Positions 9,315 to 18,000 are shown, numbered from the stretch's first letter. The stretch is DNA of 33,195 nucleotides from Desulfurellaceae bacterium (GCA_021296095.1 JAGWBB010000058.1:12095-45289), one strand, 5' to 3'. Notes: a model not told the origin generated them from the sequence alone. Numbers and translations are program-made.

Positions 9315-10481
9315 ATGACGCCTCCACAACTGCCGAGCCTGCCCATGTCCGGCGCGATTGACGCCGACGGCCATATTCTCGAAGCCCCGGATCTGTGGGA
9401 AACATACCTGGAAGCCCAGTACCGCGACCGGGCCGTCCGCATCCGCAAGGACGCCGACGGCCTCGAATACCTCGAAGTCAACGGCAGCCCGTGCAAAATG
9501 GTCCGACGCGGGGCTCCCTCCAGCCTGGGCGTGATGGACCAGCTGGGCGGCTTCACCTACCAGCGCGAACCGACCGGCAGCGGCTATGTTGACAACGCCT
9601 CGTTTGGCTCAATGGACCCCACCGAGCGTCTCCAGCGCCTGGACATTGAGAACATCGAACGCGCGTTCCTGTATCCAACCCTGGGACTGTTGTGGGAGCC
9701 CGAGTGCGAGGATCTCGAGCTGTCGATGGCCTACGCCCGGGCCTACAACCGCTGGATCGTCGATTTTTGTTCCGATTCCGGCGGCCGTCTGATCCCGATC
9801 GCCCATATTCCGTTCGGCCTGCCCGAGCTGGCCGAGGCCGAGCTGCGTCGGGCGGCCAAAGACGGCGCCAAGGGCTTTTTCGCGCCACCGTTTATCTGGA
9901 GCCGCAAGGCTCACGGCCATCCCGACCACCACCCCATCTTTGCCGCCGCCCAGGAGCTGGGCCTGCCGTTCGGGATTCATCCGTCGTTTGAGCCGCACTG
10001 GGCCGCCCCGACCCGCTTTGGCAAGATGACGGGCAAAGACACCGCCTTTTTTCAGAACGTCGCCCTGGGCAACGTCATCCGCGAGGGCTTTACCACCCTG
10101 TTTCAGTACGGCGTATTCGACTTGTTTCCCGAACTCAAGGTGATTGTCCTGGAGGTTGGCGCGGGCTGGGCCGGCTACTGGATCGAGCGCATGGACGCCG
10201 CCTACGAGTCACCCCTGGGCAAGAGCGTGCCGCTCAAGCACAAGCCCAGCGACTACTTTCGGCGCCAGTGCTGGATTTCGGGTGACCCCGACGAGCGTTC
10301 GGTGGCCGGGGTGATTCCCTTTGTGGGTGAGGACCGGTTTTTCTGGGCCAGCGACTTCCCCCACTCCGACCACCCGCCCGAGTACATCCCCAACCTGATC
10401 GAACTCGTCTCCCTGCTGCCGGACTCGGCCCGGCCCGGCCTGCTGGGCCAGAACGTCCTGGACTGTTACGGCCTGAGCTGA
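9315..10481 (+). CDS. Amidohydrolase_2 family metal-dependent hydrolase (first copy)
   Basis: The 388-residue TIM-barrel protein has the N-terminal metal motif DADGHI followed by EAPDLW, a mid-barrel His segment FGIHPSFEPHW and the C-terminal metal/catalytic segment FWASDFPHSDHPPEY. This is the Amidohydrolase_2 (ACMSD-like) pattern, which covers decarboxylases and hydrolases of aromatic or cyclic acids. The start has a perfect AAAGGAGG ribosome-binding site ending six bases before the ATG. A paralogue with the same layout is at 23848-24990. Substrate unknown. It precedes the glutamate dehydrogenase gene by 30 nt on the same strand. Confidence 0.88.
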   Translation: MTPPQLPSLPMSGAIDADGHILEAPDLWETYLEAQYRDRAVRIRKDADGLEYLEVNGSPCKMVRRGAPSSLGVMDQLGGFTYQREPTGSGYVDNASFGSMDPTERLQRLDIENIERAFLYPTLGLLWEPECEDLELSMAYARAYNRWIVDFCSDSGGRLIPIAHIPFGLPELAEAELRRAAKDGAKGFFAPPFIWSRKAHGHPDHHPIFAAAQELGLPFGIHPSFEPHWAAPTRFGKMTGKDTAFFQNVALGNVIREGFTTLFQYGVFDLFPELKVIVLEVGAGWAGYWIERMDAAYESPLGKSVPLKHKPSDYFRRQCWISGDPDERSVAGVIPFVGEDRFFWASDFPHSDHPPEYIPNLIELVSLLPDSARPGLLGQNVLDCYGLS

Positions 10482-10511
10482 GTTGAAACGCTGCCGGGGC
10501 TCGGGGGAAGC

Positions 10512-11756
10512 ATGACCACCAATCTGTACGCGGCTGCGGTTCGACAGTTTGATAAAGCCGCCCGCTATCTCGATCTGAACCCCGGCCTTGCCGCCTATCT
10601 GCGCCTGCCAAAACGGGAACTGACGGTCAACTTCCCGGTTGAGATGGACGACGGGTCGGTGCGGGTGTTTACCGGCTATCGGGTCCACCACAGTGCCGCC
10701 TTGGGGCCGACCAAGGGCGGGCTGCGCTACCATCCTTCGGTCAGCCTGGACGATACCCGCGCCCTGGCCATGTGGATGACCTGGAAGTGCGCGGTCCTGG
10801 GCATCCCCTACGGCGGGGCAAAGGGCGGGGTGGTGTGTGCGCCGCAAGAGCTGTCGGTCCGAGAGCTCGAAAACCTCACCCGCCGCTACGCGACCGAAAT
10901 CAGCGTGCTGATGAATCCCCAGGGCGATATCCCGGCCCCGGATGTCGGGACCGGCGAGCGGGAAATGGCCTGGATCATGGATACCTATTCCATGCACCAC
11001 GGCTATTCCGTCCCGGCCGTGGTGACCGGCAAACCCCTGGCCATCGGCGGCTCGCTGGGTCGGCGCGAGGCCACCGGTCGGGGGGTCATGCTGACCACCC
11101 TGGAGGCCCTTAAACGCAAGAGAATTACAATCAAGGGCGCCCGGGTCGCAGTCCAGGGGTTTGGCAAGGTCGGGGCGCCGGCCGCGTATCTGACCCAGGA
11201 GCGTGGGGCCAAAATCATCGCCGTCAGCGATGCCCAGGGCGGCGTGTATCATCCCGGCGGGCTGGCCTGCCGCGAGCTGGTACGCCATGCCGACCAGCAC
11301 GGCACGGTCAGCGGCTATCCCGGGGCAGAGCCGATCAGCAATGCCGACCTGCTCCAGCTGGAGTGTGACGTGCTGATGCTGTGTGCCCTGGAAAATCAGG
11401 TTACGGCCGCCAACGCCCCGTCTGTTCGGGCTCGCATCATTGCCGAAGGTGCCAACGGCCCGCTCACCCCCGAGGCTGACGAACTCCTGATCGATAGAGG
11501 GGTGTTCATTATCCCCGACGTGTTGTGCAACGGCGGCGGGGTGAGCGTGTCGTATTTCGAGTGGGTCCAGGGCCTGCAATCCTTTTTCTGGACCGAAGAC
11601 GAAATCAACGAACGTCTGCGTCAGATCATGGTCCGCGGCTTTCATCAGGTCTCGCGCCTGGCCCACGAAAAACGGGTCGATAACCGGACCGCGTCCCAGA
11701 TTCTGGCTATCGAACGGGTCGCCGCCGCCATGACCCAACGCGGGATCTATCCCTAG
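10512..11756 (+). CDS. gdhA: Glu/Leu/Phe/Val dehydrogenase family, probable glutamate dehydrogenase
   Basis: The 414-residue protein matches hexameric NAD(P)-dependent glutamate dehydrogenases in length and motifs. These are TKGGLRYHPS (about 67-76), the catalytic-Lys loop GGAKGG (Lys ~104), PQGDIPAPDVGTG (about 137) and a Rossmann GFGKVG (about 215-220). The C-terminal part has VSYFEWVQGLQSFFW, typical of glutamate dehydrogenases rather than leucine dehydrogenases. It interconverts glutamate and 2-oxoglutarate plus ammonia in the cytoplasm. Its TAG shares bases with the stop of the convergent epimerase gene (CTAG at 11753-11756). NAD versus NADP preference cannot be judged safely. Confidence 0.93.
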   Translation: MTTNLYAAAVRQFDKAARYLDLNPGLAAYLRLPKRELTVNFPVEMDDGSVRVFTGYRVHHSAALGPTKGGLRYHPSVSLDDTRALAMWMTWKCAVLGIPYGGAKGGVVCAPQELSVRELENLTRRYATEISVLMNPQGDIPAPDVGTGEREMAWIMDTYSMHHGYSVPAVVTGKPLAIGGSLGRREATGRGVMLTTLEALKRKRITIKGARVAVQGFGKVGAPAAYLTQERGAKIIAVSDAQGGVYHPGGLACRELVRHADQHGTVSGYPGAEPISNADLLQLECDVLMLCALENQVTAANAPSVRARIIAEGANGPLTPEADELLIDRGVFIIPDVLCNGGGVSVSYFEWVQGLQSFFWTEDEINERLRQIMVRGFHQVSRLAHEKRVDNRTASQILAIERVAAAMTQRGIYP

Positions 11757-13132
11757 CCTTGCTTGCCCAGACAGTGGCGCAGCGCGCCCTCCAGCTCGGG
11801 CTGACGGAAGCTGTAGCCGCTGGCCAGCAGTCGGGCCGGCTCGACCCGGGTACTGGCCAGCAGCAGCGCGTCGGCCATCTCGCCGAGGACCAGACGAGCC
11901 GCAAAGCCCGGCAGCGGCACAAGCGTCGGGCGACCGAGCACCGTGCCCAGGGTTGTGGTGAAGACCCGGTTGGTAACGGGCTGGGGCGCCACGGCATTGA
12001 CCGCCCCCTCAAGCGCATCGTGTATCAGGGCGTGATGGATCGCCCCGATCACGTCATCCAGGCCGATCCAGCTCCAGTACTGGTCTCCGCTGCCGATCAC
12101 CCCGCCGGCTCCCAGCCTGAACGGCAGCAGCAGCCTGGCCAGGGCACCGCCGGCCGGGCTCAGCACCACCCCGATGCGGAGCAGGACGGTGCGGATGCCG
12201 GCGTCCCGGGCCGGCTGGCTGGCCGCCTCCCAGGCTTCGCACACCTCGGCCAGAAATCCGCTGCCGGCCGGACTGTCTTCCGACATCAGGTCGGCCCCCC
12301 GGTCGCCGTAGAAACCGATGGCCGAGGCACACACCAGGACCTTGGGCGGCCGGGAGAGTTTGGCCAGGGTTTCACTCAGCAACCGGGTCGAGTTGATCCG
12401 GCTGTCCCGAATACGAGCCTTTTGTCCGGCGGTCCAGCGTCCGGCGGCGATATTCTCGCCGGCCAGATGGACAAACCCGTCCAGCCCCTCCAGGCTGCTC
12501 GGTTCCAGGCGCCCGGCTTGGGGATTCCACTCGATCTCGGCAGCGCCCGCCGTGGCCGGCGAACGGACGAGACGGGTCAGGCGGTGTCCCCCGCCGGCCA
12601 GAAAAGATACCAGCGCCGATCCGAGCAGTCCGCTGGAGCCGGTCACGGCAATATGCATAGGCGAGCCTCCTTGTGCAGCAGCGTGGGCGACCATATCCTG
12701 CCGGGTCACGGTATGTCGATAGGTGAACAGGCGGTCGAGGGTCCGGCGGGTGAAGGCTCCGCCACACACCGCGCCGAGCGGCCCGAGGGGCAGTGCGTAG
12801 TCGATACGATCCTCAAGATAACACGCCGCGTCTCCGTCCGGTTCGATCCGATGGGTATGATCCCAGCGCGCAAACGGCCCCTTCAGCTGGCGGTCGCGAA
12901 ACTGCCGACCGGGTGCATAATCCCAATGTTCGGCAACCCAGGTCCGAGCAAAAGGACCGGCCCGCAGGCGCAGGACAACCCGCGCGCCGTCCTCAATCCC
13001 TCCGCTCCGTTCCACGATCTCGACCGACTGCCAGGGGGGAGTCAGGCGCTCAAAAGCCCCCGGACGTGCGTGCCAGGCAAAGACCTCCTCGGCCGGGGCC
13101 GGAATACGGGAACGACGGGTGAAAATCGGCAT
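11753..13132 (-). CDS. SRPBCC domain fused to TIGR01777-type NAD-dependent epimerase
   Basis: This 459-residue protein joins two domains. Residues 1 to about 150 form an SRPBCC/START-type ligand-binding domain (RIPAPAEEVFAWHARPGAFERLTPPW at its start). From about residue 159 an SDR-like domain begins with MHIAVTGSSGLLGSAL. It continues with HLAGENIA, SAIGFYGDRG and a C-terminal DUF1731-like segment (VTNRVFTTTLG...RPTLVPLPGFA). This second half resembles YfcH/SulA-type epimerases of unknown substrate. It starts three bases after the stop of the AttH-like gene and is the third gene of the operon. Its stop overlaps that of the convergent gdhA. The N-terminal domain may deliver a hydrophobic substrate to the epimerase domain (inference). 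Confidence 0.88.
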   Translation of the reverse strand: MPIFTRRSRIPAPAEEVFAWHARPGAFERLTPPWQSVEIVERSGGIEDGARVVLRLRAGPFARTWVAEHWDYAPGRQFRDRQLKGPFARWDHTHRIEPDGDAACYLEDRIDYALPLGPLGAVCGGAFTRRTLDRLFTYRHTVTRQDMVAHAAAQGGSPMHIAVTGSSGLLGSALVSFLAGGGHRLTRLVRSPATAGAAEIEWNPQAGRLEPSSLEGLDGFVHLAGENIAAGRWTAGQKARIRDSRINSTRLLSETLAKLSRPPKVLVCASAIGFYGDRGADLMSEDSPAGSGFLAEVCEAWEAASQPARDAGIRTVLLRIGVVLSPAGGALARLLLPFRLGAGGVIGSGDQYWSWIGLDDVIGAIHHALIHDALEGAVNAVAPQPVTNRVFTTTLGTVLGRPTLVPLPGFAARLVLGEMADALLLASTRVEPARLLASGYSFRQPELEGALRHCLGKQG

Positions 13133-13135
13133 GGG

Positions 13136-14326
13136 CTAATGAGAGCGTACCTGGCGTGATGCGCCCTGAGCGGACGGGGCATAGCCGGTCAGTTCCACAT
13201 AGCCGTGGCCGTGCAGGGGTCGGCCGTCGGCCTGCCCCCGAACCGCCACCGCCCCCTCCCAGTAACGGATGGACAGGGGCAGTTCCTGGTCGGCCACATG
13301 GGGCCACAGCTCGAACGCGATCCGCTCGGCCGGAATCTGGAACCGCCAGCGGGCCGGATAGCGTCCCCCGCCGCGTGGACTGTCCCAATAGGCGTCCACC
13401 TCAATACGGACATCAGCCTGTCCCAGCCGCAGGGTCTCACCGTTGGCACGAACCAGGGTGCCGCTGCTGAACCCGTCGGGCTGACCATCGACTCGTCGCA
13501 GCCGAAAAAACATCAGCTCGCTGCCGTCGGACAGCTGGAGCCCAAACCAGTCCCAGCCGCGATACTCTTCGCCCAACACGCTGGTACTCCACTCGCGGTC
13601 CATCCAGCTCGTGCCGCTGACCTCAAACGTCTCATCGGCGATGCGCAGCGTCCCCCGGGTCGGCATCCGGGTCAGCGAATAGTAGTACGACGCGTTGCCC
13701 GCCTCGGGTCCCTTGTGGCTCAGCCCCCGGTCGCCGTGCAGCACCACCGGCTTGGCGCTGTGGAGTTGCAGCTCGAGGCCAATCTCGCCCTGGCCGGCCC
13801 GCAGACGGACCGGCAGACCGTCGGCAGTCTGAGCCCGGGCCGACCAATCCTCGACCCACACCGCAAACGGCTGAGCCTGCGCGCCGGCCAGCCCCAGAGC
13901 CGCGCGGCTGAAACGCTCAAAGGCGTAAAAGCGTCCGGTCTCCACATCAGTCAGCGCCAGGTGGGCCATATACACCTGGGCTGTGGCCCAGGCAGACTTA
14001 CGGGCCGCCACCTGGGGGGCCAGGGCGGACCGAAAAAAGGTCAGCTGAAACCCGAAATGCCGACCGTCCGCAGTCTCCACGTTGCCGGTGTAATACCACC
14101 ACTCGGTGCGGTACTCGGGATGCGGCCCGTGGTCACGCGGAAACGACAAAACACGCGGCCTGAGGGCCCGGGCAAAGCCGGTCGTATCGCCGCCCAGCAC
14201 CTGGCTCACCGACAGGCTGGCCTGGATCGCCCCGGGCTGGTGCGGCCGACTCAAGACGTACACACCGCCCAGCAGCACGCCCAGCAGCGCCAGGCCAGCG
14301 GCCACCCACACCACACCACGAGACAT
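13136..14326 (-). CDS. AttH/CrtC-like lipocalin-type protein (predicted secreted hydrolase, COG5621-like)
   Basis: The 396-residue protein has an N-terminal signal anchor (about residues 5-25) and then the family hallmark of a conserved FPRDHGPHPEYRTEWWYYTG region, with GFQLTFFR soon after. Later come SGTSWMDREWS and GWDWFGLQLSDGSELMFF. This is the AttH / hydroxyneurosporene-synthase-like fold, two lipocalin-type barrels. The family includes carotenoid hydratases and uncharacterised envelope proteins linked to ABC exporters. No carotenoid genes are nearby, so a role in envelope lipid or isoprenoid handling is more likely (inference). AGGGGAGGGG precedes the ATG. It follows the UbiA-type gene by 15 nt and precedes the epimerase by 3 nt. 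Confidence 0.82.
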   Translation of the reverse strand: MSRGVVWVAAGLALLGVLLGGVYVLSRPHQPGAIQASLSVSQVLGGDTTGFARALRPRVLSFPRDHGPHPEYRTEWWYYTGNVETADGRHFGFQLTFFRSALAPQVAARKSAWATAQVYMAHLALTDVETGRFYAFERFSRAALGLAGAQAQPFAVWVEDWSARAQTADGLPVRLRAGQGEIGLELQLHSAKPVVLHGDRGLSHKGPEAGNASYYYSLTRMPTRGTLRIADETFEVSGTSWMDREWSTSVLGEEYRGWDWFGLQLSDGSELMFFRLRRVDGQPDGFSSGTLVRANGETLRLGQADVRIEVDAYWDSPRGGGRYPARWRFQIPAERIAFELWPHVADQELPLSIRYWEGAVAVRGQADGRPLHGHGYVELTGYAPSAQGASRQVRSH

Positions 14327-14341
14327 TGCCCCTCCCCTTCC

Positions 14342-15355
14342 TCAGTCCAGCCAGGCCAGCTGCCGCAGCCCGGCTTCGAGCCCCAGACCGAGCAGAAAAA
14401 GCCCGCCGAATTTCCGGTTGTGCAAAAACGCAAAGGCGACAAACCACAGCGGCCAGATATCGGCCCGGTACTCGGGCGGCATGTGTTCCGGTCGGGGCTG
14501 GCGATAGACCCGGATCACCAGCCCAAAGGTCCGGGTCGCCAGCAGCACCAGCAGCAGAACCGGGCTGAAAAACCGGCTGGCGACCAGACAGCCCACCAAC
14601 GCGTACTGGGCCGCCATCATCCCGATGACCGCATAACGCGCGGTCCGCTCCCCGATCAGGACCGGCAGGGTGTAGATGCGCTTGGCGCGGTCGGTACTCA
14701 GCTTGTCGATGTGTTTGCCGAAGATGACCGTGGTTGCTCCCAGGCCGTAGGGCAAACTCGCCAGCACGACCGACCACGTCCAGCCGCCGGTCAGCACATA
14801 ATAGCCCCCAGCGATCATGAGCGGTCCCCACACCACCAGCACGGCCAGCTCGCCGAGGCCGAAATACTTGAGCGGATAGCTGTAGAACAGCACAAAGAAA
14901 GCGCCGACCGCCAACAGCACCAGGACGCCGCTGCCCCCCACACTGACCAGATAGCCACCCGCGGCGACGGCAATCAGGCCGGTGACCAGCGCGTAGCATA
15001 GATTTTCCCGCCGGCTCATCAGCCCGTGCTCAAGCGGCTGTGGGCCGTACTGGCTGCGGAAGGAGTTGTCCGTATCGGCGCCGGTCAGGTGATCGGTCAG
15101 ATCGTTCAGCAGGTTATTGGTGGCATGGGCCATCAGCAGACCGAGCGTCAGCACCAGCCACAGCTGCCAGCTGAACTGTCCGGCCCGGTAGGCCAGCAGA
15201 CCGGCAATCGCCGCAGACAGCAGGGTGATGATGAGGACGGCCGCCCGGGTGGCGATCAGCCACCGCGCGATCAGGTCCAAGCCGTTCCACTCGTCTTTAT
15301 CGAGTCGGGGAATGACCCGGATGGCTCTCCACCACATGGCCGGATTGAGCAGCAT
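14342..15355 (-). CDS. UbiA/MenA-type membrane prenyltransferase
   Basis: The 337-residue protein is very hydrophobic, with roughly eight or nine helices. It carries the first Asp-rich motif NDLTDHLTGAD and a second motif DKLSTDRAKRIYTLPVLIGE, both typical of UbiA-superfamily enzymes and closest in style to MenA-like ones. These attach polyprenyl groups to aromatic or other acceptors at the membrane. The acceptor is unknown. ATG 15355 is preferred because AGGGAGA lies just upstream. The open frame extends to 15448, but the added 31 residues are basic and unlike the family. It is the first gene of a three-gene minus-strand operon, with the AttH-like and epimerase genes behind it. Confidence 0.85.
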   Translation of the reverse strand: MLLNPAMWWRAIRVIPRLDKDEWNGLDLIARWLIATRAAVLIITLLSAAIAGLLAYRAGQFSWQLWLVLTLGLLMAHATNNLLNDLTDHLTGADTDNSFRSQYGPQPLEHGLMSRRENLCYALVTGLIAVAAGGYLVSVGGSGVLVLLAVGAFFVLFYSYPLKYFGLGELAVLVVWGPLMIAGGYYVLTGGWTWSVVLASLPYGLGATTVIFGKHIDKLSTDRAKRIYTLPVLIGERTARYAVIGMMAAQYALVGCLVASRFFSPVLLLVLLATRTFGLVIRVYRQPRPEHMPPEYRADIWPLWFVAFAFLHNRKFGGLFLLGLGLEAGLRQLAWLD

Positions 15356-15448
15356 GTCTGTCTCCCTGAGTCGTCCTCCCCCACCTATAGCACGAATAAG
15401 GGCCCGGCGGACTCGGCACGGCTCCCAGGCTCGGGCTTGCGGTTCCAC

Positions 15449-16183
15449 TCAGTAACGCCAGTCTGCGTGAGCGAGCGACGCCCGGTTGAGTTCGTCCCGA
15501 TGCATGCGCCAGTGTGGCATGAGTCTGTCCATCAGATCTCGAAACCGATCATTGTGAGATCGCTCAATCAGGTGGACCATCTCATGCACCACGATGTACT
15601 CCAGGCAGGAGACCGGTTTCTTCACCAGCTCAAGATTCAGCCACACACGCTTGGCCTCGATGTTGCACGAACCCCAGCGGGTCTTCATCCTCTTGATTCG
15701 CAGGTCATCGACCGTCACGCCAACTTTCGGCTCCCATTTGGCGAGGAGGGACGGCAACTGGCTGCGTAACTGGCTGCGGTACCACTGATAAAGTACAGCC
15801 TCCCGGGTGTCCCGATTATCGCCTGGACGGGTGTGCAGTTCCAGAGTCGTGTTGTTAAGGACACGCACCCTCGGCCGTCCGGCGTGCTCCGTCACGCTGA
15901 GCCGGTAGCGGCGGCCCTTGAAGTAATGGCTTTCGCCGGTCACGAACTCCCGCCGAGACTGGCACTCCTGCCGCTCGAACTCGGCCTGCCGCCGCCGAAT
16001 CCATCCCAGGCGCGAGATAAGGGCCAGGCGCACGGCTTCGTCGTCAAGACGGAGCGGCGCGGCCACCCGCACATGACCGCTCGGCGGGTACACGCCAACA
16101 TGGAGATTCTTGATGTCCTTGTGGACGACCTCGACCGCTATCCCACGAATGTCGAGGCAGGAGCCCTTGGCTTTAGTAGTCAC
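15449..16183 (-). CDS. YgjP/DUF45-type metallopeptidase linked to type I RM
   Basis: This ~244-residue protein has the zinc-binding HExxH motif in VVHEMVHLIERSHNDRF near the C-terminus, preceded by RIKRMKTRWGSC, the standard YgjP (M48/SprT-like, DUF45) arrangement. It appears full length. GTG 16183 is chosen because AAGG lies just upstream and the start overlaps the hsdR stop by 11 nt. The frame is open to 16228, but that stretch is inside hsdR. Genes of this family commonly sit directly downstream of hsdR; their role there is not established. Unlike most genes of the island, it shows no visible damage. Confidence 0.88.
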   Translation of the reverse strand: MTTKAKGSCLDIRGIAVEVVHKDIKNLHVGVYPPSGHVRVAAPLRLDDEAVRLALISRLGWIRRRQAEFERQECQSRREFVTGESHYFKGRRYRLSVTEHAGRPRVRVLNNTTLELHTRPGDNRDTREAVLYQWYRSQLRSQLPSLLAKWEPKVGVTVDDLRIKRMKTRWGSCNIEAKRVWLNLELVKKPVSCLEYIVVHEMVHLIERSHNDRFRDLMDRLMPHWRMHRDELNRASLAHADWRY

Positions 16184-17810
16184 CCTGCGCCTTGACGATC
16201 TCGAAAATCCTGTCCACCAGAGTGTCATCCCGGAGCACTTTTTTGATGGCGTTGCGGACTTGCTTCGCCTTGAACCTGTTCCCCCGCCAGTCCGCTTTCT
16301 TCACAAGACGGATGTCTTCGTCTACGGCCAAGGCAGCAGTTTCAGCCACGGCGCTCTCGGCGGCGCAGAAGAAGCGCACATAGGCCGCCGTGTCTCGCGG
16401 CGGCTCGACCGGCTCACACAGCGCCTTGACCGCCTCACGGGTTTCCTCCAAGCGCTCCCGGCCCTGCTGAAGCCGATCCTTCAGCAAGCCCTCTACGTCG
16501 GCCTTGTCGTAGCCGTCGAAAGCCTCACCTGTATAGTCCTTGATGGACTGCTCCAACGACCGGAACAGGTCCTTATAGTCGATGATATAGCCGTATTCCT
16601 TGTCCTCGCCGTCGAGGCGATTGACCCGACAGATAGCCTGGAACAGACCGTGGTCTTGCATCTGCTTGTCGATGTACAGATAGGTCGCCGGCGGCGCGTC
16701 GAAGCCGGTCAGCAGCTTGTCCACGACGATCAGCAGCTTCATCCGCCCCGGTTCCTTGACAAAGCGTTTCTTCACCTCCCGCTCGAACTGCTCGACCTTG
16801 TGCATTGCGGTGTCTTCAGGCTCGTCGAAGTGGGCCGCCAGCATCTTGCGGTAGATGTCGTACTGGCGCAGCTTCTCGGTGAGCCCCTCACCGCTCTCTT
16901 CACCCTTGATGTCGGCCGGGGCCGGTTTGTAGGAAGTCACGATGGCGCACTTGCCGGCCAGATCGGTCTGCTGAAACAGCTCGAAGAAGCGGCAGGCTGC
17001 ATAGATGCTGTCCGAGACCAGTATCGCGTTGCCGTGACCGCTCTTCAGGCGGTCGCGCGTCTCCATATCGAACAGGATATCGGCGACGATCTTCGCCAGC
17101 CGGTCCTGCGCACTCAGTACCTTCTGCACCGTGCCCCAGCGCTGCTTGAGCTGGGCCTTGGCGACATCGGTCAGCCCCTGGGTTTTGCTCTCGAACCACT
17201 GACCGATCCTGGCCTGCGAGGTGCCGTAGCGCAGCCCCTCCGTATCGTTGCCGGCCATCACGAGTTGAACGGTGGTGAAGAACGGCTGGATGAACTCCCG
17301 CTTCTGGTTGTCGAGGTTCTGGCGTATGCCCTCGGTCACCGAGACGGTCGAGCGCTTCAGTTCCAACACGCCCAGGGCGATGCCGTTGACATACAGCACG
17401 AGGTCGGGCCGCTTTGTGTTCCGGGTGACGACGGTTACCTCTTCGGCGAGGGCAAAGTCGTTGTTGTCGGGGTTCGCCCAGTCAATCAGCCAGACGGTGA
17501 CGTGCTGCTCGCCAACGTCCGGCTGGACCTTCACTCCGTAGCGGAGCAGGTCATAGACCATACGGTTGGCGTCGTAGAGGGTTGTGCTGCCACCGAGTGC
17601 AGCGGCTTTGTCGAGTTCGCGCCGGACTTTGGTGATGATGCTGTCGTCGTGCCCCTGGCGTTTGAGCCAGTCGGTCAGCAAATCCGGCTCGATGTTGCGG
17701 TTGTTGGGACGGTCCTGCCAGTCGCCGAGGCAGGTGTAGCCGAGGGCGTCCTGGAAGAACGCGAGCACGCGCCGCTGGGTGAGGATTTCCCGCTGGCTGA
17801 CGACGTTCAT
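16173..17810 (-). CDS. hsdR: Type I restriction subunit HsdR lacking the first motor domain (internal deletion)
   Basis: The open frame encodes 545 residues, about half the usual ~1000-1100. Residues 1-195 carry the N-terminal nuclease domain, with a PD...ExK site: RPDLVLY (Asp136) and GVLELKR (Glu150, Lys152). At about residue 196 the sequence jumps from GNDTEGLRYG, which normally precedes the ATPase, to TSQARIGQWFESKTQGLTD, which normally follows it. The Walker A, DEAD-box and TGTP motifs of RecA domain 1 are therefore absent. Domain 2 (LTGFDAP; QAICRVNR) and the C-terminal helical part remain. The frame is preserved across the join, near 17220. DNA translocation and ATP-dependent cleavage should be lost. 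The start overlaps the preceding remnant by 4 nt (ATGA). Confidence 0.92.
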   Translation of the reverse strand: MNVVSQREILTQRRVLAFFQDALGYTCLGDWQDRPNNRNIEPDLLTDWLKRQGHDDSIITKVRRELDKAAALGGSTTLYDANRMVYDLLRYGVKVQPDVGEQHVTVWLIDWANPDNNDFALAEEVTVVTRNTKRPDLVLYVNGIALGVLELKRSTVSVTEGIRQNLDNQKREFIQPFFTTVQLVMAGNDTEGLRYGTSQARIGQWFESKTQGLTDVAKAQLKQRWGTVQKVLSAQDRLAKIVADILFDMETRDRLKSGHGNAILVSDSIYAACRFFELFQQTDLAGKCAIVTSYKPAPADIKGEESGEGLTEKLRQYDIYRKMLAAHFDEPEDTAMHKVEQFEREVKKRFVKEPGRMKLLIVVDKLLTGFDAPPATYLYIDKQMQDHGLFQAICRVNRLDGEDKEYGYIIDYKDLFRSLEQSIKDYTGEAFDGYDKADVEGLLKDRLQQGRERLEETREAVKALCEPVEPPRDTAAYVRFFCAAESAVAETAALAVDEDIRLVKKADWRGNRFKAKQVRNAIKKVLRDDTLVDRIFEIVKAQGDY

Positions 17811-17998
17811 GGTTTCTCTCGCTCAGACCTGACGCGTGTGGCCACGGCTCGTCCCCTGTCCGTCATGACCATCTCACTATCGTCCAGCACGCCAAGAGCA
17901 CGGATGAAGAACTGATAGGACTCGCGAGCTTGCCGGCGAACGTGATTTGGGAGGCGTCGATATGTATCCCAGAAGCTGGCTTGTGCGAACGAACGCAC
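17807..17998 (-). pseudogene. Truncated RelE/HigB-like toxin remnant
   Basis: The 63-codon frame starts with GTG 17998, two bases after the antitoxin stop. Its first ~31 residues (MRSFAQASFWDTYRRLPNHV, then RRQARESYQFF) look like the N-terminus of a RelE/HigB-type toxin. The usual central strands (a PxHPSL...YSVRV-like stretch) are missing. The remaining 32 residues contain RALGVLDDSEMV, which could be either a late piece of the same toxin or the tail of a winged-helix protein joined by deletion, and then an unrelated MTDRGRAVATRV tail. It ends in an ATGA overlap with hsdR. At this length it should not fold as a working toxin. Confidence 0.55.
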
Positions 17999-18000
17999 CC

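Noticed and set aside
10209-11738. Minus-strand open frame (509 codons) opposite gdhA
   Set aside because: It mirrors glutamate dehydrogenase and the end of the amidohydrolase; no domain is seen.
13205-15001. Long plus-strand open frame (598 codons)
   Set aside because: It is antisense to the AttH-like and UbiA-type genes and has no recognisable domain.
16110-17915. Plus-strand open frame (601 codons) across hsdR
   Set aside because: It is antisense to hsdR, which has strong family motifs; the product looks like a frame shadow.
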